Shown here: positions 1 through 7,971 of the stretch, in pieces
Position numbering within the stretch: the stretch's first letter is position 1
Layout of the letters: the number at the start of each line of letters is the position of its first letter
DNA from: Nitrososphaeria archaeon
GTDB taxonomy: Archaea > Thermoproteota > Nitrososphaeria > Geothermarchaeales > JDFR-13
Assembly: GCA_027000765.1 (NCBI GenBank)
Contig: JALTNJ010000208.1
Coordinates: 1 to 38,995, forward strand
Reading direction: 5' to 3'
DNA length: 38,995 nucleotides
Program-made: the position numbers and the translations under genes
The notes under the pieces: model-generated
What the model was told of the DNA's origin: nothing
The model's input: the letters and a program-made list of their open reading frames with translations, nothing else
The model's database searches: none

Positions 1-18
1 GGTGTTTCTAGTACTATG

Positions 19-258
19 CTATATTATCTCTCTCTTACGCATTACAAACGGTTCGTATGCTCCTCCTGCGAAGGTATATCCGCATTTCCTGCAACTCCAT
101 ATCCCAACAGAGACCCATCGCAGTGACTTACTCATGCATCGAGGACATTCATACTTCTTTTTCTTCTTCAGCATTATCATGTTCCATCTTTTTCTTAGAG
201 TAGCTCCATACCTTGGTCCAAACCTCGCCGCGATATTTGGAACCTTTTTACGTGCCAT
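19..258 (-). CDS. rpl37ae: Ribosomal protein eL43 (L37Ae), Zn-ribbon
   Basis: 79-residue basic protein of the large ribosomal subunit. The start reads MARKKVPNIAARFGPRYGAT, the typical eL43 N-terminus. A zinc ribbon is formed by C38-x2-C41 and C56-x2-C59, with the flanking WSCRKCG and FAGGAY elements of the family. The length fits the family. The ATG at 258 is preceded by a strong GGAGGCGAT ribosome binding site that overlaps the end of rrp42, whose stop codon lies 1 base upstream, so the two are translationally coupled. It is the last complete gene of the minus-strand RNA-processing cluster. In many archaea RNA polymerase subunit P follows, which would lie outside the window. Confidence 0.95.
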   Translation of the reverse strand: MARKKVPNIAARFGPRYGATLRKRWNMIMLKKKKKYECPRCMSKSLRWVSVGIWSCRKCGYTFAGGAYEPFVMRKREII

Positions 259-259
259 T

Positions 260-1111
260 TTAATCGCCTCCTAGACCGAGTAACTCCCTAATTCTATTTC
301 TTATCTCTATACTTTTATCAAGGGATATATTTAATACTTCAAAGACCTGCTCATATCCTAATCCGCCTTGAATAAGTTGTATAGCACATATCTCGTTATT
401 TACGGTATGGGTAATTGTGATTCTAGCCTCAGAAACCATCTCCTCAGCAAACGTTGGATCCACTATGAACTTATTGTCAATTAATGCTATCGTATTAGCT
501 ATTGGAAAGTCTTGTGTCGGTATTGGAATTCTAGGTACACTGGTCAGGTTGTTGGGTGGAAGCTCCTCTAAATGTTCCTTGACATATTCTGGATCCGGCA
601 TTTCACCAGTTAATAACGCGCTTACAACTCCTATTACAGCAGCATCAATAATATTCCCATCATCATTGAAGATATTAAAGTCAATAAACATCTTTAATAC
701 TGATTCACCTGGCTTTATCACAAGTTTAGATAAGTCCACCATTTCACTTTCTCTTATGCTCCTGTCAACAACCCTGCTGATCTCGATCTCTTCCTCACTT
801 GGTGGACCGGCCTCTGCACTGAAAGAAGCTGTTGGGAGCACCTCACCCTCAGTTAGTAATATACCTTTATCAGGGGAATCAGGAAACGGTGTCCCGAGTT
901 CAAACTGGACACCGACTATAACTATAGTATCGCCTAACTCCACCCTTGCAGACCCATATGCTTTTTTAATTACACCAGTCTCGATACGTAGATCCCTATA
1001 ATCTAGAAAACCACGTCCATCAAGCCTTCGATTCTCCTTTATAAATTTAAGGATATTATTAGCCATTAAGATCTCTTTCAACGTCTTTTTCTTAAAATTA
1101 TTCTTTTTCAT
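260..1111 (-). CDS. rrp42: Exosome complex component Rrp42 (RNase PH-like, non-catalytic)
   Basis: RNase PH-fold subunit that pairs with Rrp41 to form the hexameric ring of the archaeal exosome (3'-5' RNA decay and tailing). Visible family signatures are RRLDGRG near residue 28, YGSARVELG, a long PPSEEEIEISRVVDRSIRES stretch and KLVIKPG. The frame is open to a GTG at 1120, but the ATG at 1111 has GGAGGGTG seven bases upstream. It gives 283 residues and puts the RxDGR motif where it lies in Sulfolobus Rrp42, so I prefer it; a further ATG at 1066 is possible. The gene overlaps rrp41 by 14 bases, which implies translational coupling. Confidence 0.95.
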   Translation of the reverse strand: MKKNNFKKKTLKEILMANNILKFIKENRRLDGRGFLDYRDLRIETGVIKKAYGSARVELGDTIVIVGVQFELGTPFPDSPDKGILLTEGEVLPTASFSAEAGPPSEEEIEISRVVDRSIRESEMVDLSKLVIKPGESVLKMFIDFNIFNDDGNIIDAAVIGVVSALLTGEMPDPEYVKEHLEELPPNNLTSVPRIPIPTQDFPIANTIALIDNKFIVDPTFAEEMVSEARITITHTVNNEICAIQLIQGGLGYEQVFEVLNISLDKSIEIRNRIRELLGLGGD

Positions 1112-1871
1112 CTTTAACACCCTCCTCGATAACCTCCATATCCTTTAAGATACTGGTTAATGCTCTTACCTGCTCTTCATATAGCTCCATCGCACCTTTC
1201 AACGCCAAGTCAAATGCCTCTTTAAACTCCTCATGTGTCAATTTACCGTCCATCTGAAGAAGAACTACTTTCCTAAGATTAGGCATAATAGCGATCGGAA
1301 GGTCTGCCTCACCCTCCTTATCCTCCTCCTCACCGACATCAAGGATAATGTGTCCATTGACCTTCCCAGCCGAGCAACCTACTACCAAGTCCCTCATCGG
1401 GATACCAGCATCGGCTAATGCGACTGCAGCAGCAGTTACACTGGCCACCCTTGTACTACCCTCGGCCTGCGCCACCTCCATATAAACGTCAATACTCATT
1501 TCTGGGAACTCCTCTAGTACGACAGCCTGCTCCAACGCGTTTTTAATCACTTTAGAAAGCTCTATCTCCCTCCTAGAGGGTTTTGGAGACTTTCTCTCAG
1601 TCGTACTATATGGGGTCATGTGGTACCTACAGTTTAAAATAGCCTTGTCCTGTGAAATCTCGAATTTCGGAAAATGTTCTTTAGGTCCATATACTGCAGC
1701 GATAATCCAGTTACCACCCAATCTAATTTCAGCCGACCCATCGGCGTTCCTTAGTATATGCGCCCTAATTTTATATGGTCGCATCTCATCCGGTTTCCTT
1801 CCATCTATCCGTATAAACTCCTCCTTTTTTTCTTCATCTGAACTCTTTTTCTTTCCCTTTTTACTGCTCAT
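1098..1871 (-). CDS. rrp41: Exosome complex catalytic component Rrp41
   Basis: Catalytic RNase PH-type subunit of the archaeal exosome, about 257 residues. RIDGRKPDEMRP at residues 21-32, the RNA-contacting SRREIELSK near 99-107, QAEGSTRVASVTAA near 135-148 and EADLPIAIMP at 188-197 are all recognisable. D190 in the last motif matches the catalytic aspartate of this family. A charged, low-complexity N-terminal tail (residues 1-18) and an acidic C-terminus flank the domain. The ATG at 1871 has GAGGTGA upstream, inside the end of rrp4, with which it overlaps by 11 bases. It is part of the rrp4-rrp41-rrp42 set. Confidence 0.97.
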   Translation of the reverse strand: MSSKKGKKKSSDEEKKEEFIRIDGRKPDEMRPYKIRAHILRNADGSAEIRLGGNWIIAAVYGPKEHFPKFEISQDKAILNCRYHMTPYSTTERKSPKPSRREIELSKVIKNALEQAVVLEEFPEMSIDVYMEVAQAEGSTRVASVTAAAVALADAGIPMRDLVVGCSAGKVNGHIILDVGEEEDKEGEADLPIAIMPNLRKVVLLQMDGKLTHEEFKEAFDLALKGAMELYEEQVRALTSILKDMEVIEEGVKDEKE

Positions 1872-2649
1872 TCGAATTCACCTCTTTATCTTCATTCTCC
1901 ATCTTCTCTTCTTTTACCTCTTTAGAAGCCTCTTTAGCCACTGCCTCCCTAGGTGAGGGTACACCCAGGATACCTGCTACGGTATCCGTTAATCCAGAGG
2001 CGAATGTCTTAGCGGCTATTAGATTAATAATCTTCTTTAGAAGAAGATACTCTTCGTATGGCCCCTTAAACAGAATGACTCCATTCTGGGCAATTACAAT
2101 GTCACCCTTAATCTTTTGTTTTATTAACCTTATCATACTTCCTTTTTTACCTATTATCCTAGGTAGTTTTGTAGTGGTGACTTTAATGATGTAATACCCA
2201 CGTATTTTACCTAGTCGCTTATCCTTGTCCTCGGGCGACTGTCTCAGAGTGGCCCCGAAGTATCCGAGTCTCCTGACATCCGAGATCTTCACCCCTACGA
2301 CATCTCCTACAGCCAGGTATTTAGACAATTCATCGCGCCTTGGATCGAATCTACGGTTTGATATCATCTCCGAAGCGGGAAGAAATGCCTTCGTGTAGGA
2401 CCCTATATCTAGAATCCATCCATTGGGCGCATATCCTACTACCACACCAATTACATAATCGCCTCTACTTGGTCTATAGACATCTTTATACGGAATTAAA
2501 TCAATTCCTCCCCTACCTTGTTGGACAACACCCAATAAAGTTGCTACTAGACCACGATAGTCTCTAACAAAATATTCTCCTATCCTGTTGTATCTTACAT
2601 TTTTATCTACAGTTGTACCAGGTACAACTATCCTCTTATTACTTTTCAT
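1861..2649 (-). CDS. rrp4: Exosome RNA-binding cap subunit Rrp4 (S1 + KH)
   Basis: Cap protein that sits on the Rrp41/42 ring and guides RNA into it. The 262-residue protein has an N-terminal barrel beginning RIVVPG, an S1 domain at about residues 60-140 (GDYVIGVVVGYAPNGWILDI) and a KH domain with the GxxG loop IIGKKGSM at about 165-172. The C-terminal 25 residues are a charged Lys/Glu tail. A minus-strand TATA-like element (TTTAAATATATGG, about 2680-2692) lies 31-43 bases upstream of the ATG, so a promoter may sit here although SBDS is only 56 bases away. It overlaps rrp41. Confidence 0.96.
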   Translation of the reverse strand: MKSNKRIVVPGTTVDKNVRYNRIGEYFVRDYRGLVATLLGVVQQGRGGIDLIPYKDVYRPSRGDYVIGVVVGYAPNGWILDIGSYTKAFLPASEMISNRRFDPRRDELSKYLAVGDVVGVKISDVRRLGYFGATLRQSPEDKDKRLGKIRGYYIIKVTTTKLPRIIGKKGSMIRLIKQKIKGDIVIAQNGVILFKGPYEEYLLLKKIINLIAAKTFASGLTDTVAGILGVPSPREAVAKEASKEVKEEKMENEDKEVNSNEQ

Positions 2650-2705
2650 CTCGTTCTCAACTCTCCAATTTCTCTTACAATTCCATATATTTAAATTCTT
2701 TAGAG

Positions 2706-3404
2706 CTAAATCGTCCTTTCCTCAGAGACCTCTATATATGCTGTCCCGCCCGTGATCCTCCCTAAACGCTCTATAAACTCCACTTTAAGCCCAGACGGTA
2801 TAGAGACAACAGCTGATAATGATCCATCGTTCAACCAGTCTTCCTGAATTATGTTTGACGCGTTCTTAATATACCCGTATGCCTTACCAACGTAAGTCGG
2901 TGGGATCCTTATATTGAGGATCGTAATCTGTTGTTTAATAGGTATTACTTCACTTAATTTAGAGATTATCTCTTTAATCTGCTCATCCACACTTCTAAAT
3001 GGATCGATTTTTAGAGAGGACTCCTCCAAAGCATTCTCAAGTCTCATCGGTGGGATTGGCAAGTTTGTTCTCGCGTCAACACAATACTTTGATATGTAAT
3101 CTATAATCTGTCTCTTCTTTTCCTCTATGAGTTTACGCCTCTGCTCAGCCTTTATCTGTAGATCCCCTTCCCTGACGATTCTCTCTGCAATAACATTAAC
3201 ATCCGTTGTTCCAAAAACCTCCATAAGATCGCCTTTTGCAGCTCTTAGCCCCTTATTCGCATCCGAATAAACCTCATCATAAACCAGGATGCCTTCAAAA
3301 TCCTTACGTCTACCAAGCTTATATTCAAGGGCCTTATCCGGGTCAACGAGGACTTCAAATCTCTTCGACCCTCTTTTGAATCGTGCTATAGTATACTCGG
3401 GCAT
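2706..3404 (-). CDS. sdo1: SBDS / Sdo1 ribosome maturation factor
   Basis: Archaeal orthologue of the Shwachman-Bodian-Diamond protein, which in eukaryotes acts with EFL1 to release eIF6 from 60S subunits. The 232 residues match the family length and three-domain organisation. The FYSH domain (TIARFKRGSKRFEVLVDPD, then KGLRAAKGDLMEVFGT) is followed by a helical domain with the conserved RRKLIEEKKRQIIDYI segment and a ferredoxin-like C-terminal domain. The ATG at 3404 has a near-perfect GGAGGTGAT ribosome binding site at 3411-3419, with a TATA-like stretch around 3430-3447, so it probably has its own promoter. Adjacency to the exosome genes is a well-known archaeal arrangement. Confidence 0.97.
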   Translation of the reverse strand: MPEYTIARFKRGSKRFEVLVDPDKALEYKLGRRKDFEGILVYDEVYSDANKGLRAAKGDLMEVFGTTDVNVIAERIVREGDLQIKAEQRRKLIEEKKRQIIDYISKYCVDARTNLPIPPMRLENALEESSLKIDPFRSVDEQIKEIISKLSEVIPIKQQITILNIRIPPTYVGKAYGYIKNASNIIQEDWLNDGSLSAVVSIPSGLKVEFIERLGRITGGTAYIEVSEERTI

Positions 3405-3466
3405 CGGTTTATCACCTCCTACTTCACCATCATATTTAAATTAAATAGCTATTGAGAAGGATAAGA

Positions 3467-4198
3467 TTATTGTAATCCGAGTTTCTCCTTAGCCTTTTCA
3501 ATGTATTTTAGACTCTCTTCAATCGATAGGAAACGGCCTTTCATCGACTCCTTAGGTATCTCTAGTAACCGTATTTTAATATCCTGCTTATTTTGAGATA
3601 CATAATATATTGCCCCAGCTACAAGGATCTTCCCATCTTCAAGCGTTATATCGTCTTTATAGTGTTTAGATATAAAGTCAAGCGCTGTATCCGACCCTGC
3701 TCCAATGGCAGCAACCTTATATTTAATACATGAACCACTAGGATCAGTGACAAAGACTTCTGAACCACCATCGGGATTAACACCAGCAAAAATAATCGCT
3801 ACGCCAAAAGGCCTTACCCCACCCTGCTGGGTAAAGCTCTGCTTTATATCACCTATTCTCTTAGCGATGACCTCTATGTAAGGGGGTTCATCATACAATA
3901 ACCTATGATGTTGGGCATATTCCCTAGCATATTCTATAAGAACCCTGCCATCGGGAACGTATCCAGATACTACGGCCCCGATATTGTCATCAATCATGAA
4001 GAGCTTTCTACTATAAGTTTCATCTTGGAAATTGGTGATGTTTTCCTCTGCAGCTAATACAACACCTTCCTTAGTAGCTATACCTACAGATATCGTACCT
4101 CTTTTAACGGTTTCAAGTGCATACTCGACCTGAAATATTCTTCCATCTGGTGAGAATACTGTAATTGCTCTATCGTATGCAGCTTGTCTCGAAAACAT
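3467..4198 (-). CDS. psmA: 20S proteasome alpha subunit
   Basis: Forms the outer heptameric rings of the archaeal 20S proteasome, gating entry and docking regulatory ATPases such as PAN or CDC48. The 243-residue protein starts with the alpha signature YDRAITVFSPDGRIFQVEYA (residues 8-27), including the gate tyrosine and the N-terminal H0 helix. RxxLFMIDDNIG and the later NPDGGSEVFVTDPSG fit alpha subunits. No N-terminal catalytic threonine is present, so this is not a beta subunit. It is preceded by GAGGTGA (about 4208-4214) and a TATA-like element (TTTATTTTAAATAGG, about 4243-4258), suggesting an independent promoter. No beta subunit is encoded in the window, although a candidate client ATPase (CDC48) is. 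Confidence 0.97.
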   Translation of the reverse strand: MFSRQAAYDRAITVFSPDGRIFQVEYALETVKRGTISVGIATKEGVVLAAEENITNFQDETYSRKLFMIDDNIGAVVSGYVPDGRVLIEYAREYAQHHRLLYDEPPYIEVIAKRIGDIKQSFTQQGGVRPFGVAIIFAGVNPDGGSEVFVTDPSGSCIKYKVAAIGAGSDTALDFISKHYKDDITLEDGKILVAGAIYYVSQNKQDIKIRLLEIPKESMKGRFLSIEESLKYIEKAKEKLGLQ

Positions 4199-4261
4199 AT
4201 ACTTTATTCACCTCGCACCATACTCATATTACTAAATATTCCTATTTAAAATAAACTTTAA

Positions 4262-4576
4262 TTATCCACGTGTTAAATTCTTTAAAAGGCGTTCCTTACC
4301 AGATTTTAAAGTACTAGAGACGCCTATTAACCAAATAGGCATATTATTTCTAATCGATAAGAGAGTGGCTGCAGCAACTAGTTTCGTTAGATATCTACTA
4401 CTGATCGAGAATATAACTATTTTCTCATCTTCTAAAAACTCCACAATCCTCAGGCCAGATAGTGAGTAATCGATGATACCATATACTTTTTTGAACTCAT
4501 CAACTAAATTCTTAGGCGTAAATGAGACACCTACCTTGAAAAACGCATATCTTCTATGTATAGTTTTCACAGGCAT
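4262..4576 (-). CDS. rnp2: Ribonuclease P protein component 2 (Pop5 family)
   Basis: Small (104 residues) RNase P protein that partners with Rpp30 to activate the catalytic RNA for tRNA 5' maturation. The N-terminal RRYAFFKVGV strand and the C-terminal GVSSTLKSGKERLLK, equivalent to the family's GVSGTLKK element, support the assignment. The rest is divergent and somewhat short. Its start overlaps the stop of the Rpp30 gene by 10 bases, and the functional pairing of the two proteins supports both calls. Only the order and the two motifs were seen; similarity was not computed. Confidence 0.85.
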   Translation of the reverse strand: MPVKTIHRRYAFFKVGVSFTPKNLVDEFKKVYGIIDYSLSGLRIVEFLEDEKIVIFSISSRYLTKLVAAATLLSIRNNMPIWLIGVSSTLKSGKERLLKNLTRG

Positions 4577-5223
4577 TCCGATATCAACTCCATAGGTATT
4601 GTAGAGACTACATTAAATGAGAAATTAGGTTCATCAACAAGACCATAAATAAAATATGCAAGCTGCTGGGGAGGAAACACTACATCCAAACAGGGATCTT
4701 GTGAAACTATCAGTTTATTTTTATCCAGAAGCATCTTTACTATAAACAGGTTTCTTCTCAACCAGTTATTTTTAATTAGAGTTGGATCAAGTAGAAACTC
4801 AAAGATGATAGGCTTGTCTAATAACTTGACTATAGTTCTGAAACGAGGTTCAGATAACCTCACTAAATCGAATTTATGGGCGTCGTTAGGCGTCAAAAAC
4901 TTGAAGAGCGTGTCATCGACACTAACTATACATACTTTTTTCTCTATTTTTTTCCTTAATTTTAAAATATTTCCTCTAACACTTCTCTTTAGACTCGTGT
5001 CAACAGAGTCTTGTGAAATATGGTAACGTTTGGAGAAGCCTATACCACGTTCACTACAATAGTTTGAAACACTATCTACAAGGTTGTTGTTAAGGTCTTC
5101 CTCAGAGGAAAACGTCAATGTAATATGTTGATACCCTATATCTAATGCTTTGTCTATTGCCTTAAACAAAGTATCACGGTCTTCACAATAAGGAAGATAA
5201 AGATTATAATACTTAATTTTCAT
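4567..5223 (-). CDS. rnp3: Ribonuclease P protein component 3 (Rpp30 family)
   Basis: 218-residue protein with the TIM-barrel-like RNase P p30 pattern: an N-terminal YNLYLPYCEDRDTLFKAIDKA segment and the diagnostic late RRNLFIVKMLLDKNKLIVSQD region. It would bind Pop5 and the catalytic domain of RNase P RNA. The sequence is divergent from well-known homologues, and confidence rests largely on the late motif plus its position between Pop5 and the DUF54 gene. It overlaps both neighbours (10-11 bases), which indicates one translationally coupled transcript starting at the DUF54 gene. Confidence 0.8.
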   Translation of the reverse strand: MKIKYYNLYLPYCEDRDTLFKAIDKALDIGYQHITLTFSSEEDLNNNLVDSVSNYCSERGIGFSKRYHISQDSVDTSLKRSVRGNILKLRKKIEKKVCIVSVDDTLFKFLTPNDAHKFDLVRLSEPRFRTIVKLLDKPIIFEFLLDPTLIKNNWLRRNLFIVKMLLDKNKLIVSQDPCLDVVFPPQQLAYFIYGLVDEPNFSFNVVSTIPMELISECL

Positions 5224-5620
5224 CTCCAGTCAACCATTTCTCAATAAAACTAGGGTTTACATTTCTAATAACAATTTTAATAGGGTCCTCTTCAACAAGG
5301 GATAACCGCCCTTGACACAGTCTTTGTTTATCCAACCGGATATAGACAGTAGATTTATGGAAATACTCATCTATAGTATTCAGAAAATAGTTTCGATCCT
5401 CCTCAGATAATTTCTCTCTCATAACTGATAGGATGTTTTTGACATCAGATGAAGATAGTTTTATTGTTAAGTATATAATTGGATTCCCATAGTGACCCGA
5501 TAAATCACGTCTCCTCATGTTTTTCCTAGCTAGGTCAATATCAAACATGTTTTTAACTGCAGCTAATATACGGTTTATATCTTCAGTTGCGTGTATAATG
5601 ATGTTTAACTCGCCTCTCAT
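5213..5620 (-). CDS. DUF54 / COG1325 RNA-binding protein associated with the exosome operon
   Basis: 135-residue protein beginning MRGELNIIIHATEDINRIL. The frame is open further upstream to 5797, but that extension runs through the divergent kae1 gene and is Ser/Asn-rich shadow sequence, so I start at the ATG at 5620. HYGNPIIYL, the following strand-helix pattern and an RLDKQRLCQGRL segment match the COG1325 family. This family is a predicted RNA-binding, exosome-associated group usually found beside RNase P and exosome genes. Its biochemical role is not established. Only 49 bp separate it from kae1 on the other strand, so the promoters are divergent and very compact. Confidence 0.8.
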   Translation of the reverse strand: MRGELNIIIHATEDINRILAAVKNMFDIDLARKNMRRRDLSGHYGNPIIYLTIKLSSSDVKNILSVMREKLSEEDRNYFLNTIDEYFHKSTVYIRLDKQRLCQGRLSLVEEDPIKIVIRNVNPSFIEKWLTGDEN

Positions 5621-5669
5621 GTCGAGAAAAATATTTAGTATCGAGAAATTTAATATTTTGGGTTGGAGA

Positions 5670-6662
5670 ATGGGAAGAAAATATGTATTGGGTATTGAAT
5701 CAACAGCACATACATTTGCTACTGCAATTGTTGATGATGAGTTAAATATACTTTCTGATGTTAGAGATGTAGTTAAGCCAGGAGAAACTTTGGGCATAGA
5801 TCCTAAGTTAACGGCGGAGCATCATGCAAATGTTGCTCCTCAAGTACTGAAAAAAGCGTTAGATGACGCGGGTATGGATATTATCGATATAGATGCTGTG
5901 GCGTATAGTATGGGGCCTGGATTAGGGCCTGCATTAAGGATAGGGGCAACGGTCGCTAGAGCCATTGCATATAAATTTAAAAAACCCTTGTATCCAGTGC
6001 ATCATGGTATAGGACATATAGAGTTGACCTCATCGTTACTCGGTTTTAAAGACCCTCTGGTCGTCATAGTATCAGGAGGACATACATCTATATTATCATT
6101 TAGCTTAGGACGGTGGAGGACGTATGGAGAGACACTGGATATTACATTGGGAAATTTAATGGATATGTTCGCTAGGAAAATTGGAATACCATTTCCCGGA
6201 GGGCCTAAAATAGAGGAAATAGCGAGGAAAGGCAGGAAATATATTGAAATGCCGTATGGAATAAAGGGTAATAACATGGTTTATTCAGGCCTGTTAACAT
6301 ATGCTACTCAACTTATAGGAAAAGAGCCTGTTGAAAACATAGCGTACTCCCTTCAAGAAACTGCGTTTACAGTATTGGTGGAAGCTACGGAAAGGGCTCT
6401 CACACAGGTATCTAAGAAGGAAATTGGGTTAACAGGAGGTGTAGCATCAAATGATAGACTATATAACATGATGTGTGATATGGCAAGTGAACATGGAGTG
6501 AAAGTAGGTCGTCTAGAGAAGAAGTATAATAGTGATAACGGGGTTCAAATAGCTGTTGTGGGGATACTGTATATGAAATCTGGATATGCTCCAGTTCCTG
6601 TGGAGGAGGCTGTTATTAAACAGAGAATTCGTGTAGAGGAGGTTGAGGTACCATGGAGATAA
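5670..6662 (+). CDS. kae1: KEOPS subunit Kae1 (tRNA N6-threonylcarbamoyladenosine synthase)
   Basis: Catalytic ASKHA-fold subunit of KEOPS, transferring threonylcarbamoyl to A37 of ANN-decoding tRNAs. The ATG at 5670 gives 330 residues; the frame extends 5' but only over the divergent gene. Metal ligands are visible: H112-x3-H116 in VHHGIGHIE and D289 in YNSDNGVQIA. VSGGHTS (135-141), the PFPGGPKIE loop (175-182) and LTGGVASND (254-262) complete the nucleotide site. The gene overlaps bud32 by 10 bases. Kae1 and Bud32 are separate proteins here, not the fused form common in Euryarchaeota. Confidence 0.96.
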   Translation: MGRKYVLGIESTAHTFATAIVDDELNILSDVRDVVKPGETLGIDPKLTAEHHANVAPQVLKKALDDAGMDIIDIDAVAYSMGPGLGPALRIGATVARAIAYKFKKPLYPVHHGIGHIELTSSLLGFKDPLVVIVSGGHTSILSFSLGRWRTYGETLDITLGNLMDMFARKIGIPFPGGPKIEEIARKGRKYIEMPYGIKGNNMVYSGLLTYATQLIGKEPVENIAYSLQETAFTVLVEATERALTQVSKKEIGLTGGVASNDRLYNMMCDMASEHGVKVGRLEKKYNSDNGVQIAVVGILYMKSGYAPVPVEEAVIKQRIRVEEVEVPWR

Positions 6663-7339
6663 GGGGGTTACTAGAACACTTCCTAGAGGATGGGGTGATG
6701 ATAAGTAAGGGGGCTGAATCGAATCTATATAAAATATCATATTATGGGAAGCCTGCTGTTTTAAAATATAGAGTCGAGAAGAAATATAGGATAAAGGAAT
6801 TGGATAAAAAAATCAGGAGGAGGAGGACGTTTGGAGAGGCGTCTTCCATATATGAGGCCTGGAAGAAAGGCATTAATGTTCCTAGGCTTCTCTACGCTGA
6901 TCTGGAGAGATACTATCTAATTATGGAGTATTTAGAGGGAGAGGTTCTGAGGGAGGCTATTCTTAAAAAGAAATATACGGATGAAGAGATAAGTGTGATT
7001 GCTAGTTCACTTGGAGAAATGATCGCTAACTTGCATAATATTGATATTGTGCATGGAGACCTAACCACTGCTAATATAATAATTAAAGATGAGCTTAGGC
7101 CATATCTAATAGACTTTGGATTAAGTGAGAGGAGAAGTGATCCTGAGGCAAAAGCTGTGGATATTGAGATGTTTTACAGGGTTCTTGAGTCTACGCATAC
7201 AATGGAGAGAGAAAAGTTTTTTAATGCTTTTATTCAAGCGTATAAGAAAAATGTCTTGAACAGTAAAGAAATTATTTCGAGGTTTAATAGGATACGGAGG
7301 ATGGGGAGATACATTGAGGAGAGGAGGAGACGTAGTTAG
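6653..7339 (+). CDS. bud32: KEOPS-associated kinase/ATPase Bud32
   Basis: Minimal RIO-like protein kinase of KEOPS that binds Kae1 and regulates t6A synthesis through ATPase activity. Of 228 residues, GAESNLYKI (20-28) replaces the usual P-loop. K38 is the likely ATP-binding lysine, and the basic KKIRRRRTFGEAS follows. The catalytic loop is HGDLTTAN (134-141), and the metal-binding motif is IDFGLS (153-158). The C-terminus is Arg-rich, as usual for Bud32. The ATG at 6653 lies inside the end of kae1 with GAGGT upstream, giving translational coupling that matches the physical partnership. It overlaps the next gene by 26 bases. Confidence 0.95.
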   Translation: MEIRGLLEHFLEDGVMISKGAESNLYKISYYGKPAVLKYRVEKKYRIKELDKKIRRRRTFGEASSIYEAWKKGINVPRLLYADLERYYLIMEYLEGEVLREAILKKKYTDEEISVIASSLGEMIANLHNIDIVHGDLTTANIIIKDELRPYLIDFGLSERRSDPEAKAVDIEMFYRVLESTHTMEREKFFNAFIQAYKKNVLNSKEIISRFNRIRRMGRYIEERRRRS

Positions 7340-7892
7340 ATTCGTGACGAATAACGAGCATAAATATAAAGAGGCTTCTGATATACTAGGCGCCTACAAT
7401 ATTAAATTAGAGTGGGTTCCATTGCCAGTTGATGAAATACAGTCGGAGTATCTTGAGGATATAGTTGTATCTAAGGTAGTAAGTGCAATTGAAGTGGTCG
7501 ATCCTCCCTTCATAGTCGAAGACACGGGTCTATTTATACATGCTTTAAACGGTTTTCCCGGTGTATATGCCTCCTATGTATATAAAAAACTGGGGCTTCC
7601 ATCAATCCTGAAACTACTAGAAAAAACTAGGAATAGGAAAGCATGTTTTATAGCAGTAGGGGCGCTTGTCATAGACAGCCATATATTTAAGATATTTCGT
7701 GGAGAAGTTTATGGAGAGATCGCAAGAGAGATGAGAGGGAGCCAAGGATTTGGATACGATCCTATTTTTATTCCCGAGGGATACGATAAAACAATGGCAG
7801 AAATGGATCGTGAGGAGAAGAATCGGGTATCACACCGTGGCAGGTTATTTACTCAAATAGGAGAATATTTAGCAGGGAAGAATATTGTATAG
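7314..7892 (+). CDS. rdgB: Non-canonical purine NTP pyrophosphatase (HAM1/RdgB family)
   Basis: Hydrolyses ITP, dITP and XTP to monophosphates, cleaning the nucleotide pool. Signatures are FVTNNEHKYKE at the N-terminus, the substrate loop EDTGLFI, GFPGVYASYV, the GSQGFGYDPIFIP loop and the C-terminal RVSHRGRLF. The length of 192 residues suits the family. No ATG is available near the conserved start. I choose the TTG at 7314, which has GGGGAGAT five bases before it and lies inside the end of bud32. It is a plausible co-transcribed member of the kae1-bud32 operon. Confidence 0.93.
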   Translation: MRRGGDVVRFVTNNEHKYKEASDILGAYNIKLEWVPLPVDEIQSEYLEDIVVSKVVSAIEVVDPPFIVEDTGLFIHALNGFPGVYASYVYKKLGLPSILKLLEKTRNRKACFIAVGALVIDSHIFKIFRGEVYGEIAREMRGSQGFGYDPIFIPEGYDKTMAEMDREEKNRVSHRGRLFTQIGEYLAGKNIV

Positions 7893-7920
7893 GTCTTAAG
7901 GGAGCCACGTAATACACAAA

Positions 7921-7930
7921 TATATTTATA
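7921..7930 (+). promoter_or_regulatory. TATA box upstream of uS15
   Basis: The 79-bp gap before the uS15 gene holds an AT-rich TATATTTATA element about 42-51 bases upstream of the ATG. This suits an archaeal promoter whose transcript has a leader of roughly 20 nt containing GTAGGTGGAG, a good ribosome binding site. It separates the ribosomal transcript from kae1-bud32-rdgB. Confidence 0.6.
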
Positions 7931-7971
7931 TATTTCTAGTATACCTAAATTTGGATGTAGGTGGAGAATAG

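Noticed and set aside
417..1001. Plus-strand 194-codon open frame opposite rrp42
   Set aside because: Ser/Ile-rich antisense shadow of a well-recognised exosome gene.
5517..5669. N-terminal extension of Kae1
   Set aside because: It overlaps the divergent DUF54 coding region, and the Kae1 family starts with the MGRKYVLGIEST-type strand at 5670.
5621..5797. N-terminal extension of the DUF54 reading frame to 5797
   Set aside because: It lies entirely opposite the start of kae1 and is Ser/Asn/Ile-rich shadow sequence; the conserved protein begins at the ATG at 5620.
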